A stretch of 61,805 nucleotides of DNA from Virgisporangium ochraceum (GTDB taxonomy: Bacteria > Actinomycetota > Actinomycetes > Mycobacteriales > Micromonosporaceae): assembly GCF_016863655.1 (NCBI RefSeq), contig NZ_BOPH01000151.1, positions 1 to 61,805 of the forward strand, read 5' to 3'. Both the position numbers and the translations under genes were made by a program. Below are positions 1 through 10,430 of the stretch, piece by piece. The first letter of the stretch is position 1; each line of letters opens with the position of its first letter. The notes under the pieces are model-generated. The model was given only the letters and a program-made list of their open reading frames with translations. It searched no databases and had not been told where the DNA came from.

Positions 1-231
1 GCGGGTCTGCGAGCCGCCGGTGCTGGTGAACAGCACGTTCCGGACCGTCCGGTCGGTGAGCCCGGTGCCCGCCGGGCAGGCCGGCGACCAGGGGATCGGC
101 GCGCCGACGACCGGGCTGGCACCCCAGGCGGCCGCCCAGGTACCCCGGTCACGGGCGGTGGCGGGTCCGCTGGCGGATCCCGTGACGAGCGCAACCACGA
201 GGACGGCTGGTACGACGGCGCGCCTGTTCAC
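1..231 (-). CDS. Secreted SGNH/GDSL-family hydrolase, N-terminal part (runs off the window edge)
   Basis: The complement reads as an open frame from GTG at 231 to the window edge, 77 codons. A GGAGG ribosome-binding site lies at 237-241, five bases before the GTG. The protein starts with Arg-Arg and a hydrophobic stretch ending in alanines, which looks like a signal peptide. It continues with WAAAWGASP and LTDRTVRNVLFTSTGG. These two blocks match the N-terminus of secreted actinobacterial SGNH/GDSL esterases, which usually begin W-x-x-S/A-W-A/G-A-S-P and then T-x-R-x-x-x-x-x-S-x-G-G. The catalytic GDS block would lie outside the window. It follows the debranching gene on the same strand. Identity rests on short motifs only; the substrate cannot be told. 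Confidence 0.7.
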   Translation of the reverse strand, partial: MNRRAVVPAVLVVALVTGSASGPATARDRGTWAAAWGASPVVGAPIPWSPACPAGTGLTDRTVRNVLFTSTGGSQTR

Positions 232-323
232 CCGTGCCTCCAGGGGCTAGATATCGACGCCGGTCACTCTATACGTCTTCCTTAGTCCTGGGAGCGTTTC
301 CACGCCGCGTGCGCCGGCCGGCC

Positions 324-385
324 CTCCCGCGATCTTGGAAACCTGTACATCGGAATCGATGTACACATGTCCAAGATCGCGAGAG
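324..385. repeat. Long inverted repeat, GATCTTGGA type (copy 1)
   Basis: Two 31-base arms (324-354 and 355-385) meet without a loop and pair at all but about five positions. The outer core CGCGATCTTGGA pairs with TCCAAGATCGCG. The repeat starts three bases beyond the stop codon of the minus-strand debranching gene. It shares its sequence, not only its shape, with the copy at 42325-42380. There is no U-tract, so it is not a classical terminator. Confidence 0.85.
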
Positions 386-388
386 GAG

Positions 389-2326
389 TCAGGGTTTCGC
401 GCGGAGCGAGGCCCTCGCGCGGATCAGCTCCGCCACCGAGCGGGCGGAGAACGGGCAGCCGCTCGCCCGGTAGGGCGCGTCGCCGTCGACGACTTCGCTG
501 ACCGAGCCCACCCCGTGCTCCGACAGGTGCGCCTCCAGGCCGCGGAGCAGGCCGTCGGTCGCGACGCCCACCGCACGGCAGGCGTCGACGTACACGCCGA
601 TCAGCCAGGGCCACGCCGTCCCCTGGTGGTACGCCTCGCCCCGGGCCGGCTCGGCACCGGCGTGGCGACCCTGGTAGCCGTACTCGGTCGGGGCCAACGT
701 GCGCAGGCCCAGCGGGGTGAGCAGGGCGCGGCTCACGGCGCGCACCGCCGACGGGTCGGCGCCGTCCAGGGGAGCGTGCGGCAGGGCGTAGGCGAACAGC
801 TGGTTCGGGCGCAGCACCGGGTCGTCGAGGTGGGGGCCGCCGCCGAGGGGGTAGGCGGCCGGCTGGGCGTCGACCACGTCGTACAGCCAGCCGGACGGGG
901 CGACGAAGCGTTTCGTGAACGAGCGCTGGGCGGCGTCGTGGCCGGCCCACAGGGCGCGGGCGTCCTGGCCGGCCCGCTCGGTGAGCTTCGCCAGCCCGGC
1001 CAGTGCGTTGACCCACAACGCGTTGACGTCGACCGGCTTGCCGTCGCGCGGGGTGACCGGCACACCGGCGGCCGTACGCACGTTCATCCACGTGGCGGCG
1101 CCGTCGGACGGGCGCAGCGCGAGCAGGCCGTCGGACGGGTCGAGCCGGGCGGCGAACGGGGCGTCGTCGGCGGCGTAGCCGGCGAGGATGTTGTCCAGCG
1201 GCGCGGCGAGTTCGGCACCGAGATGACCGTCGCCGGTGGCGGCCACGTGCCGGTCGACGGCGTGCACCAGCCACAGCGGCGCCTCACTGGCACCCTGGGC
1301 GAGGTCGGCCACCAGGGCCGGGGACGCCGCGAAGCGGCGCAGCAGCGCGGCGCCCTCGACGGCGCGGCCGGTGCGCAGGAACAGCCCCTCGTACGAGGCG
1401 AGCGTGTCGCGCATCCAGCAGTCGAACCACGGGTAGCCGGCCACCACGTCCGGTCCCCTGATGATGAACGCGTCGGCGGCCAGCGCGAGTGTCGCGTCGA
1501 CGTCGTCCTTGGGCTTGGCCTTCGACACCACCGACCGCGCCCGCCGGCGCGCGGCCGCGACCACGTCGGTGGCCGGCGCCGGCTGGTGGCGCAGGTCGCC
1601 GGCCCAGGCCGACACCTCCATCACCCCGCCCGGCTCCAACGTCGAGGTGAACGTGCCCGCGCACCACAGGTCCTCGACCGGGTCGAGCCCGCGGAACGCC
1701 TCCTCGCGCAGGTAGGCGTCGTGCCACCACTCGCCGCGGGCCCGCCAGCCGGGACCGCTGATGCGGTAGCCGTCGTCGACGACGGCGCCGTTCGCGACCC
1801 GGGTCTGCACCGGATCGGCGCCGCCGGCCGTGCGGTTGCCGTGCGCGTCGCGCCACGTGCAGAGGGCGGTGAGCGTCACCCGGACCGGACCGGGAGCGGA
1901 CACGAGCCGGTGCACCACGCCGACGCCCGTGTGCCCGTGGGACATGGCGAGCTCGCGCTCGAGCACCACGTCGCCGATCCGCCACCGCCACCGGGGCAGC
2001 CCGTCGACGACCTCGAACAGCTCCAGGTGGCGGAAGCCCGAGGGCGAGACCACGCCCGAGCCCCACTCGTGCGCCGACAGCTGAACCGGCGTTCCACCAC
2101 CGATCGTGACCGCCGCGTCGAGCGACGCGAGCCCCATCCGGCGCCCGTCCGGACCCGGTACGACCAGCAGACCGTGGTACCGCCGCGTGCGCAGCCCCGA
2201 CGCGGTGCCCGTCGCGAAACCGCCCGCACCGTCGGCGACCAGCCATTCCCGGTGGGCGCCACCGGACGGACCGGTGACGTCGGCACACACTTCAGGCCCG
2301 AAAGCGAATGTCGACCCAATACCCAC
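389..2326 (-). CDS. Amylo-alpha-1,6-glucosidase, GDE family (glycogen debranching)
   Basis: A 645-residue protein with the two-part layout of bacterial/archaeal GDE-type debranching enzymes. An N-terminal beta-rich domain (about 1-250, with WLVADGAGGFATGT near residue 29, typical of GDE_N) precedes an (alpha/alpha)6 glucosidase domain (about 270-640, GDE_C). The second domain carries YPWFDCWMRDT at 298-308, PVDVNALW, PNQLFA and YHQGTAWPWL, the blocks that hold the catalytic acids and sugar-binding aromatics. The family removes alpha-1,6-linked glucose at branch points. GTG at 2326 is used; a weak GGAG lies upstream. It is divergent from glgX, sharing a 150-base control region. It gives a second debranching route beside GlgX, which is unrelated in fold. 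Confidence 0.88.
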   Translation of the reverse strand: MGIGSTFAFGPEVCADVTGPSGGAHREWLVADGAGGFATGTASGLRTRRYHGLLVVPGPDGRRMGLASLDAAVTIGGGTPVQLSAHEWGSGVVSPSGFRHLELFEVVDGLPRWRWRIGDVVLERELAMSHGHTGVGVVHRLVSAPGPVRVTLTALCTWRDAHGNRTAGGADPVQTRVANGAVVDDGYRISGPGWRARGEWWHDAYLREEAFRGLDPVEDLWCAGTFTSTLEPGGVMEVSAWAGDLRHQPAPATDVVAAARRRARSVVSKAKPKDDVDATLALAADAFIIRGPDVVAGYPWFDCWMRDTLASYEGLFLRTGRAVEGAALLRRFAASPALVADLAQGASEAPLWLVHAVDRHVAATGDGHLGAELAAPLDNILAGYAADDAPFAARLDPSDGLLALRPSDGAATWMNVRTAAGVPVTPRDGKPVDVNALWVNALAGLAKLTERAGQDARALWAGHDAAQRSFTKRFVAPSGWLYDVVDAQPAAYPLGGGPHLDDPVLRPNQLFAYALPHAPLDGADPSAVRAVSRALLTPLGLRTLAPTEYGYQGRHAGAEPARGEAYHQGTAWPWLIGVYVDACRAVGVATDGLLRGLEAHLSEHGVGSVSEVVDGDAPYRASGCPFSARSVAELIRARASLRAKP

Positions 2327-2482
2327 GCGCAGCGCCCCGTCTCCGCTCTTGATCTGCCGACACCTTACTCGCCGTGGCCGTTAGACGCGCGGTCGAGTCG
2401 GGCATAGGGGCGGGCATAGCAGCAGCACCACCCACCGGAGTGGGACCATGAACGTTCCGGTAGCAACGAACGGAGCATGAGC

Positions 2483-4591
<2,109 letters not shown>

Positions 4592-6838
4592 ATGATCAAC
4601 AGCACGTACCGCGTGCAGGTGCGGCCGGGCTTCGGCCTGGCCGCGACGGCCGGGCTCGCCGGCTACCTCGCCGACCTCGGCGTCACGCACCTCTACACGT
4701 CGCCGCTGCTGGCGGCCACGCCCGGCTCCGAGCACGGCTACGACGTGGTCGACCACACGCGCGTCAACCCGGAGCTCGGCGGCGAGGAGCAGCGGCAGGC
4801 GCTCGGCGACGCGCTGCGCGAGCACGGGCTCGGCCTCGTCGTCGACATCGTGCCGAACCACGCCGGCGTCGCCGTGCCGCACGCCAACCCGGCGTGGTGG
4901 GACGTGCTGAAGAACGGCCGCGACAGCGCCTACGCCCACTGGTTCGACATCGACTGGGAGCGCGGGCGCATCCTGCTGCCGGTGCTCGGCTCCGACGACG
5001 ACGTCGACAAGCTCCGCGTGGAAGACGGCGAGCTCCGCTACTACGACCACCGCTTCCCCCTGGCGGAAGGCACCGACCGGCACGACGACCAGCACTACGA
5101 GCTCGTCGACTGGCGCCGCGGCAACACCGAGATCAACTACCGCCGGTTCTTCGCGATCGCCGAGCTCGCCGGCCTGCGCGTCGAGGACCCCGACGTCTTC
5201 CAGCAGACCCACGCCGAGATCCTGCGCTGGTACAAGGCCGGCGACGTCGACGGCATCCGCGTCGACCACCCCGACGGCCTGCGCGACCCCGCCGGCTACC
5301 TCCAGCGCCTGCGCGACCACGCCCCCGACGCCTGGCTGGTCATCGAGAAGATCCTCGAACCCGGCGAGCCGCTGCCCGAGTGGCCCGTCGACGGCACCAC
5401 CGGCTACGACGCGCTCGCCGAGGCCTGCGGCGTGTTCGTCGACACGTCCGCCGCCGACGCGTTCACCATGCTCGACGCCCGCCTCCTCGGCGCGCCGACG
5501 GCCTGGATCGACCTCGTGCACACCGGAAAGATCGAGGCCGCGACCCGGTTGCTGTCGTCGGAGCTGTCGCGCCTGTCGTCGCTCGCGGGCAACCGCGACG
5601 GGACCGGGGACGCGTTGGCCGAGGTCGCCGCCGCGTTCCCCGTCTACCGCAGCTACCTGCCGGCCGCCGGTGGTGGGCACCTCGCCGAGGCGCTCGCCGC
5701 CGCGAAGGTCCGCCGGCCCGACCTCACCGAGGAGATCGACCGGCTCGCACCGCGTCTCGCCGCCGGCGTCGACGACCTCGCCGTCCGGTTCCAGCAGTTC
5801 ACCGGCGCCGTGATGGCCAAAGGCGTCGAGGACACCGCGTTCTACCGGTGGTCGCGGTTCGTCGCGCTCAACGAGGTCGGCGGAGACCCGTCCCGGTTCG
5901 GGGTCACGCCCGAGGCGTTCCACGCCGCGAGCGCGAGCCGCCAGGCGGACTGGCCCCGATCCATGACCACGCTCTCGACCCACGACACCAAGCGCGGCGA
6001 AGACGTGCGCGCCCGGCTGGCCGTGCTGTCGGAGCTGCCCGACGAGTGGGGCGCCGCCGTCGACCGGTGGAGCGCCGCCGCGCCGGTGCCCGACCCGGCG
6101 ACCGCGCACCTGCTGTGGCAGACGGTCGCCGGCGCATGGCCGATCGAGCGCGAGCGCCTGCACGCCTACATGGAGAAGGCGACCCGCGAGGCGTCGACGC
6201 ACACGTCCTGGGCATCGCCCGACGAGGAGTTCGAGGCCGCCGTCCGCGCGGCGGTCGACCGTGCCTACGACGACCCGCGGCTGCGGGCCGACATCGACGG
6301 GTTCGTCGCCGGGATCACGCCGGGCGGCTGGTCGAACGCGCTCGGCCAGAAGCTCGTGCAGCTCCTGATGCCCGGGATCCCCGACGTCTACCAGGGCACC
6401 GAGCTGTGGGACAACTCCCTGGTCGACCCCGACAACCGGCGCGACGTCGACTTCGCGCTGCGGCGCGACCTGCTCACCCGGATCGGCGGCGGCTGGCGTC
6501 CCCCGGTCGACGACAGCGGGGCGGCCAAGCTGCTCCTGGTCACCACGGCTCTGAAAGCGCGACGCGGCCGCGACCTCACCGACTACACCGCGTTGACCGC
6601 GGACGGCCCGGCGGCCGACCACTGCCTGGCGTTCGACCGCGGCGGCCTCGTCGTGGTCGCCACGCGGCTGCCGTTGGGGCTGGCGAAGCGCGGCGGCTGG
6701 GGCGACACGACGGTAAACCTGCCGGAGGGTGTGTGGAAGGACTCACTCACCGGTGTGGCCGTTACCGGCCGGTCGCCGCTGATCCGTGATCTGCTGGGGG
6801 CGTATCCCGTCGCGCTGCTGGCAATGGACGAGGCATGA
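4592..6838 (+). CDS. treY: Malto-oligosyltrehalose synthase TreY
   Basis: A 748-residue GH13 isomerase that turns the reducing-end alpha-1,4 linkage of maltodextrin into an alpha,alpha-1,1 linkage, giving maltooligosyl-trehalose. The start STYRVQ, then YTSPLLAATPGSEHGYDV and DIVPNH, is diagnostic. The barrel residues seen are Asp225 and Asp228 in VDHPDGL, Glu252 in IEKILEPGEPLP, and Asp465 in STHDTKRGED. The C-terminal PDVYQGTELWD block is also characteristic. ATG follows the glgX stop directly (no gap), and its own stop overlaps the treZ start as ATGA. The three genes therefore form one translationally coupled trehalose unit. Length is within the family range of about 700-830. Confidence 0.96.
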   Translation: MINSTYRVQVRPGFGLAATAGLAGYLADLGVTHLYTSPLLAATPGSEHGYDVVDHTRVNPELGGEEQRQALGDALREHGLGLVVDIVPNHAGVAVPHANPAWWDVLKNGRDSAYAHWFDIDWERGRILLPVLGSDDDVDKLRVEDGELRYYDHRFPLAEGTDRHDDQHYELVDWRRGNTEINYRRFFAIAELAGLRVEDPDVFQQTHAEILRWYKAGDVDGIRVDHPDGLRDPAGYLQRLRDHAPDAWLVIEKILEPGEPLPEWPVDGTTGYDALAEACGVFVDTSAADAFTMLDARLLGAPTAWIDLVHTGKIEAATRLLSSELSRLSSLAGNRDGTGDALAEVAAAFPVYRSYLPAAGGGHLAEALAAAKVRRPDLTEEIDRLAPRLAAGVDDLAVRFQQFTGAVMAKGVEDTAFYRWSRFVALNEVGGDPSRFGVTPEAFHAASASRQADWPRSMTTLSTHDTKRGEDVRARLAVLSELPDEWGAAVDRWSAAAPVPDPATAHLLWQTVAGAWPIERERLHAYMEKATREASTHTSWASPDEEFEAAVRAAVDRAYDDPRLRADIDGFVAGITPGGWSNALGQKLVQLLMPGIPDVYQGTELWDNSLVDPDNRRDVDFALRRDLLTRIGGGWRPPVDDSGAAKLLLVTTALKARRGRDLTDYTALTADGPAADHCLAFDRGGLVVVATRLPLGLAKRGGWGDTTVNLPEGVWKDSLTGVAVTGRSPLIRDLLGAYPVALLAMDEA

Positions 6839-8574
6839 CTTCGATTACGGTCTGGGCGCCCGGGGCGCCGCGGATGCGTGTGCGTCTCCTTCCGGACGGC
6901 ACCGACCACGAGATGGCCCGCGGTGACGACGGCTGGTGGTCGTTCGAGGCACCCGACGACGTCCGCGACTATGCCTTTCTCATCGCGGATAGTGATCATC
7001 CGGTACCGGATCCGCGGTCACTCTGGCAACCTGATGGGGTGCACCAGGCGAGTCGCCTGTACGACCACAACGCCTTCACCTGGACCGATACGGCCTGGAC
7101 CGGCAAGCAGCTGCCCGGCAGCGTCCTCTACGAGCTGCACGTGGGCACGTTCTCCGCCGAGGGCACCTTCGACGGGGTGATCGAGCACCTCGACCACCTG
7201 GTCGACCTCGGGGTCGACATGGTCGAGCTGCTGCCGGTCGCCTCGTTCAACGGCGAGTACAACTGGGGCTACGACGGCGTCTGCTGGTACGCCCCGCACG
7301 AGGCCTACGGCGGCCCCGACGGGCTCAAGCGCCTCGTCGACGCGTGCCACGGGCGCGGCCTCGGCGTGGTGCTCGACGTCGTCTACAACCACTTCGGACC
7401 GTCGGGGGCGTACGCGCCCCAGTTCGGCCCGTACCTGTCCACCGGCGCGAACAGCTGGGGCACCTCGCTCAACCTCGACGGCCCCGACTCCGGCGAGGTG
7501 CGCCGCTACATCATCGACAACGCGCTGATGTGGCTGCGCGACTACCACGTCGACGCGCTGCGCCTCGACGCCGTGCACGCGCTGGTCGACCACGGTGCCG
7601 TGCACCTCCTCGAGGAGCTGGCTTCGTCGGTCGACGCCCTCTCCGCCCACGTCGGCCGGCCGTTGACGCTGATCGCCGAGTCCGACCTGAACGACCCCCG
7701 CCTGGTGACGCCGCGCGAGGCCGGTGGCATGGGCGTGCACGCCCAGTGGGACGACGACGTGCACCACGTGCTGCACGCGCTGCTGACCGGCGAACGCCAG
7801 GGCTACTACGGCGACTTCGGCTCGCTCGACAGCCTCGCCACGGTGCTGACGGGCGCGTTCTTCCACGCCGGTACGTGGTCGAGCTTCCGGGGTCGCCTGC
7901 ACGGCCGGCCGGTCGACCGGCTGACCACGCCCGGCCACCGCTTCGTCGCCTACCTGCAGAACCACGACCAGATCGGCAACCGGGCCATCGGCGACCGCCT
8001 GTCGGCGACGCTGTCGCCCCGCCTCCTCAGGGTGGGCGCGACCCTGCTGCTGACGGCCCCGTTCACGCCGATGCTGTGGATGGGCGAGGAGTGGGCGGCG
8101 TCGACGCCGTGGCAGTTCTTCACCAGCCACCCCGAGCCCGAGCTGGCCGCCGCCGTGGCCGCCGGCCGCCGCCGCGAGTTCGCCAGCCACGGCTGGGCCA
8201 CCGAGGACGTGCCCGACCCCCAGGCCCCGTCGACGTTCGAGGACTCCAAGCTCGACTGGTCCGAGGTGGGCAAGCCTCCGCACCGCGACATGCTGGCGGT
8301 GTACCGGGAGCTGATCCGCCTCCGCAAGTCGCGGCCCGACCTGTCCGACCCCCGCCTCGACCGCGTCGAGGTCTGGCCCGGCGACCGGCATGTGGCGATC
8401 CGCCGCGGCAACTGCGTGGTGGTGGCGAACCTGGCGCCGGAGCCGCAACGCATCAACGTCCGGGGCATTCCGCGGAAGGTCCTGTTCGCGAGCGAACCGG
8501 GCCTGGCGCTGTGGCACGACTCCGTCGACCTACCGGGCGAGAGCGCCGCGGTCCTCGCGTACGCAAGGCGCTGA
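6835..8574 (+). CDS. treZ: Malto-oligosyltrehalose trehalohydrolase TreZ
   Basis: A 579-residue GH13 hydrolase that releases free trehalose from the TreY product. It has an N-terminal beta domain (about 1-95, beginning with VWAPGAPRMRVRL), then the barrel with VVYNHFGPSG, nucleophile Asp245 in LRLDAVH, Glu282 in IAESDLNDP and Asp378 in QNHDQIGNR. The last motif is characteristic of TreZ and separates it from branching enzyme. The ATG at 6835 overlaps the treY stop by four bases. The gene is followed by a long GC-rich gap and a hairpin repeat rather than by another coupled gene, so it likely ends the operon. Confidence 0.96.
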   Translation: MTSITVWAPGAPRMRVRLLPDGTDHEMARGDDGWWSFEAPDDVRDYAFLIADSDHPVPDPRSLWQPDGVHQASRLYDHNAFTWTDTAWTGKQLPGSVLYELHVGTFSAEGTFDGVIEHLDHLVDLGVDMVELLPVASFNGEYNWGYDGVCWYAPHEAYGGPDGLKRLVDACHGRGLGVVLDVVYNHFGPSGAYAPQFGPYLSTGANSWGTSLNLDGPDSGEVRRYIIDNALMWLRDYHVDALRLDAVHALVDHGAVHLLEELASSVDALSAHVGRPLTLIAESDLNDPRLVTPREAGGMGVHAQWDDDVHHVLHALLTGERQGYYGDFGSLDSLATVLTGAFFHAGTWSSFRGRLHGRPVDRLTTPGHRFVAYLQNHDQIGNRAIGDRLSATLSPRLLRVGATLLLTAPFTPMLWMGEEWAASTPWQFFTSHPEPELAAAVAAGRRREFASHGWATEDVPDPQAPSTFEDSKLDWSEVGKPPHRDMLAVYRELIRLRKSRPDLSDPRLDRVEVWPGDRHVAIRRGNCVVVANLAPEPQRINVRGIPRKVLFASEPGLALWHDSVDLPGESAAVLAYARR

Positions 8575-8952
8575 CCCCCAGGCCGTGCCCCGCCGCTGCC
8601 CTGCCCCGCCGCCCTGCCCCGCCGCCCTGCCCCGCCGCCCCGCCGCCGCGACGCCCGCCGATCTTGGACGATCAGGCCGCCTATGGCATGCACGATCGTC
8701 CAAGATCGGCAGTGGGACCTCGACCGCAGGGGCGGAATGGGCGGGTTGCGCCGTTCTGTCCTCAGCAGGCTACCGGAGAAGCAGGCCGCGGTGCCCGGGG
8801 CGGTGGCGCCAACCGCGCACGCCAGCGCCGCCGTCCCCGTCGGTGGCCGTCCGCCGCGCGGGAGCGGGACGCCGCGACAGACCGTGACACCCGTGCGCAG
8901 TAACATGGGCGGCTGATCCCGCGCCGGAACCAGCATCGCCAGGAGTACCGAT
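8575..8952. other. Gene-free gap: C-rich tandem repeat, inverted repeat and def upstream region
   Basis: The first 75 bases are a degenerate tandem array of a 13-base unit, CCCTGCCCCGCCG (about 8590-8645). Next is the GATCTTGGAC inverted repeat at 8657-8710. The rest holds only short unlikely frames. Before def there is TAACAT, a possible -10 box, about 40 bases ahead of the AGGAG ribosome-binding site; no convincing -35 was seen. I see no supportable gene. Confidence 0.6.
8657..8710. repeat. Inverted repeat, GATCTTGGAC type (copy 2)
   Basis: Perfect 17-base arms (8657-8673 and 8694-8710) read GCCGATCTTGGACGATC and its complement, around a 20-base interior. It lies 82 bases beyond the treZ stop, in the gap before def. 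The outer ten bases match the copies at 324-385, 42325-42380 and 58256-58305; the inner part differs. Confidence 0.88.
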
Positions 8953-9510
8953 TTGACCGTCCAACCGATCCGGCTCTTTGGCGATCCGGTGCTGCGCACG
9001 CCCGCCGAGCTCGTCACAGACTTCGACAAGGAGCTGCGGCGTCTCGTCGCCGATCTCACCGACACCATGCGCGAGCAGGAAGGTGCGGGCCTCGCCGCGC
9101 CGCAGATCGGGGTCGGGCTACGCGTGTTCACGTTCGACGTCGACGGCGTGCTCGGGCATCTGATCAACCCGGTGCTGCACTTCCCCGACGGCGAGGAGCA
9201 GGACGGACCCGAGGGCTGCCTCAGCATCCCCGGCCTGCACTTCGACACCAAGCGCCGGCAGAACGTCGTCGCGAGTGGGTTCAACGAGTACGGCGACCCG
9301 GCGCAGGTCGTCGGCGAGGGACTGCTCGCCCGCTGCGTCCAGCACGAGACCGACCACCTCGACGGTGTGCTCTTCGTCGACCGGCTCGACCCGGAGGCCC
9401 GCAAGGGTGCCATGAAGGCGATCCGCGAAGCACCCTGGTACGACCCGGCCGCTCCGCCGGTGGTCAAGGTCAGTCCGCACGCCGCGGGCGGGGGTCCGCT
9501 CGGACTATGA
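8953..9510 (+). CDS. def: Peptide deformylase
   Basis: Removes the formyl group from N-terminal formyl-methionine of new proteins in the cytoplasm. All three metal/active-site motifs are present in 185 residues: GAGLAAPQ (44-51), EGCLSIPG (87-94, metal-binding Cys89) and HETDH (131-135, two metal-binding His and catalytic Glu). The start is TTG at 8953, supported by AGGAG at 8941-8945 with seven bases spacing; no better start exists nearby. The stop overlaps the fmt ATG, coupling the deformylase to the enzyme that makes formyl-Met-tRNA. The proline- and glycine-rich C-terminal tail is outside the conserved domain. Confidence 0.97.
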   Translation: MTVQPIRLFGDPVLRTPAELVTDFDKELRRLVADLTDTMREQEGAGLAAPQIGVGLRVFTFDVDGVLGHLINPVLHFPDGEEQDGPEGCLSIPGLHFDTKRRQNVVASGFNEYGDPAQVVGEGLLARCVQHETDHLDGVLFVDRLDPEARKGAMKAIREAPWYDPAAPPVVKVSPHAAGGGPLGL

Positions 9511-10430
9511 GGCTGGTCTTCGCCGGCACCCCCGAGGTCGCGCTGCCCGCCCTCGATGCGATCGCCGACTCCGACCACGACCTGGTCGCGGTCGTCACCC
9601 GGCCCGACGCGCCGTCGGGACGCGGGCGGCAGCTGGTCCGCTCGCCCGTCGGGCAGTGGGCCGACGAGCGCGGCATCGAGGTGCTCACCCCGCAGCGACC
9701 CCGCGAGCCCGACTTCCAGGCACGACTGAAGGAGCTCGCGCCCGACTGCGTACCCGTCGTCGCGTACGGCGCGCTCGTGCCCCCGTCCGCGCTCGACATC
9801 CCGGCCCGGGGCTGGATCAACCTGCATTTCTCGCTCCTGCCGGCCTGGCGCGGCGCGGCACCGGTGCAGCACGCCGTCCTGCACGGCGACGAGGTCACCG
9901 GCGCGGCCGTGTTCCAGCTGGAGGAGGGCCTCGACACCGGCCCCGTCTACGGCACGCTCACCGAGGAGATCCGCCCCACCGACACGTCCGGCGACCTGCT
10001 CGAACGCCTGGCGAAGAGCGGCGCACGCCTCCTCACGGACGTCCTCGACGGCATCGCGACCGGCACGCTCGAGCCCGTACCCCAGGCGAACGAGGGCGTC
10101 AGCCTCGCCCCGAAGATCACCAACGACGACGCGCGGGTCCGCTGGAGCGAGCCGGCCTTCGCCGTTGACCGCCGCGTCCGCGCGTGCACCCCGGCCCCCG
10201 GCGCCTGGACCACGTTCCGCGGCGACCGGGTCAAGCTCGGCCCGGTCCGGCCGGTCCGCACCGAGGGCCTGCCGCCCGGCGAGGTCCGCGTCGAGAAGGA
10301 CACCGTCCTCGTCGGCACGGCCACGACGCCGGTCACGTTGGGCGAGGTCCGTCCCGCCGGCAAGAAGGCGATGGCCGCCGCGGCCTGGCTCCGCGGGCTG
10401 CGGCTCGCGTCGGGCGAACGGTTCGAATGA
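9507..10430 (+). CDS. fmt: Methionyl-tRNA formyltransferase
   Basis: Formylates initiator Met-tRNA using 10-formyl-tetrahydrofolate. The 307-residue protein starts MRLVFAGTPE, a standard Fmt opening. The catalytic triad is visible: Asn105 and His107 in INLHFSLLPAWRGAAPVQ, and Asp143 in EEGLDTGPVYG. The C-terminal OB-like domain (about 205-307) binds the tRNA. ATG at 9507 overlaps the def stop, and its own stop overlaps the next gene as ATGA. The def-fmt-rsmB order is a common bacterial arrangement of translation genes. Confidence 0.97.
   Translation: MRLVFAGTPEVALPALDAIADSDHDLVAVVTRPDAPSGRGRQLVRSPVGQWADERGIEVLTPQRPREPDFQARLKELAPDCVPVVAYGALVPPSALDIPARGWINLHFSLLPAWRGAAPVQHAVLHGDEVTGAAVFQLEEGLDTGPVYGTLTEEIRPTDTSGDLLERLAKSGARLLTDVLDGIATGTLEPVPQANEGVSLAPKITNDDARVRWSEPAFAVDRRVRACTPAPGAWTTFRGDRVKLGPVRPVRTEGLPPGEVRVEKDTVLVGTATTPVTLGEVRPAGKKAMAAAAWLRGLRLASGERFE

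Noticed and set aside
324..385. CRISPR repeats for the GATCTTG elements
   Set aside because: Copies are single, kilobases apart, palindromic throughout and without spacers or cas genes.
8683..8916. Small frame of 77 codons between treZ and def
   Set aside because: It starts inside the hairpin repeat, has no ribosome-binding site and low-complexity Gly/Arg/Pro content.
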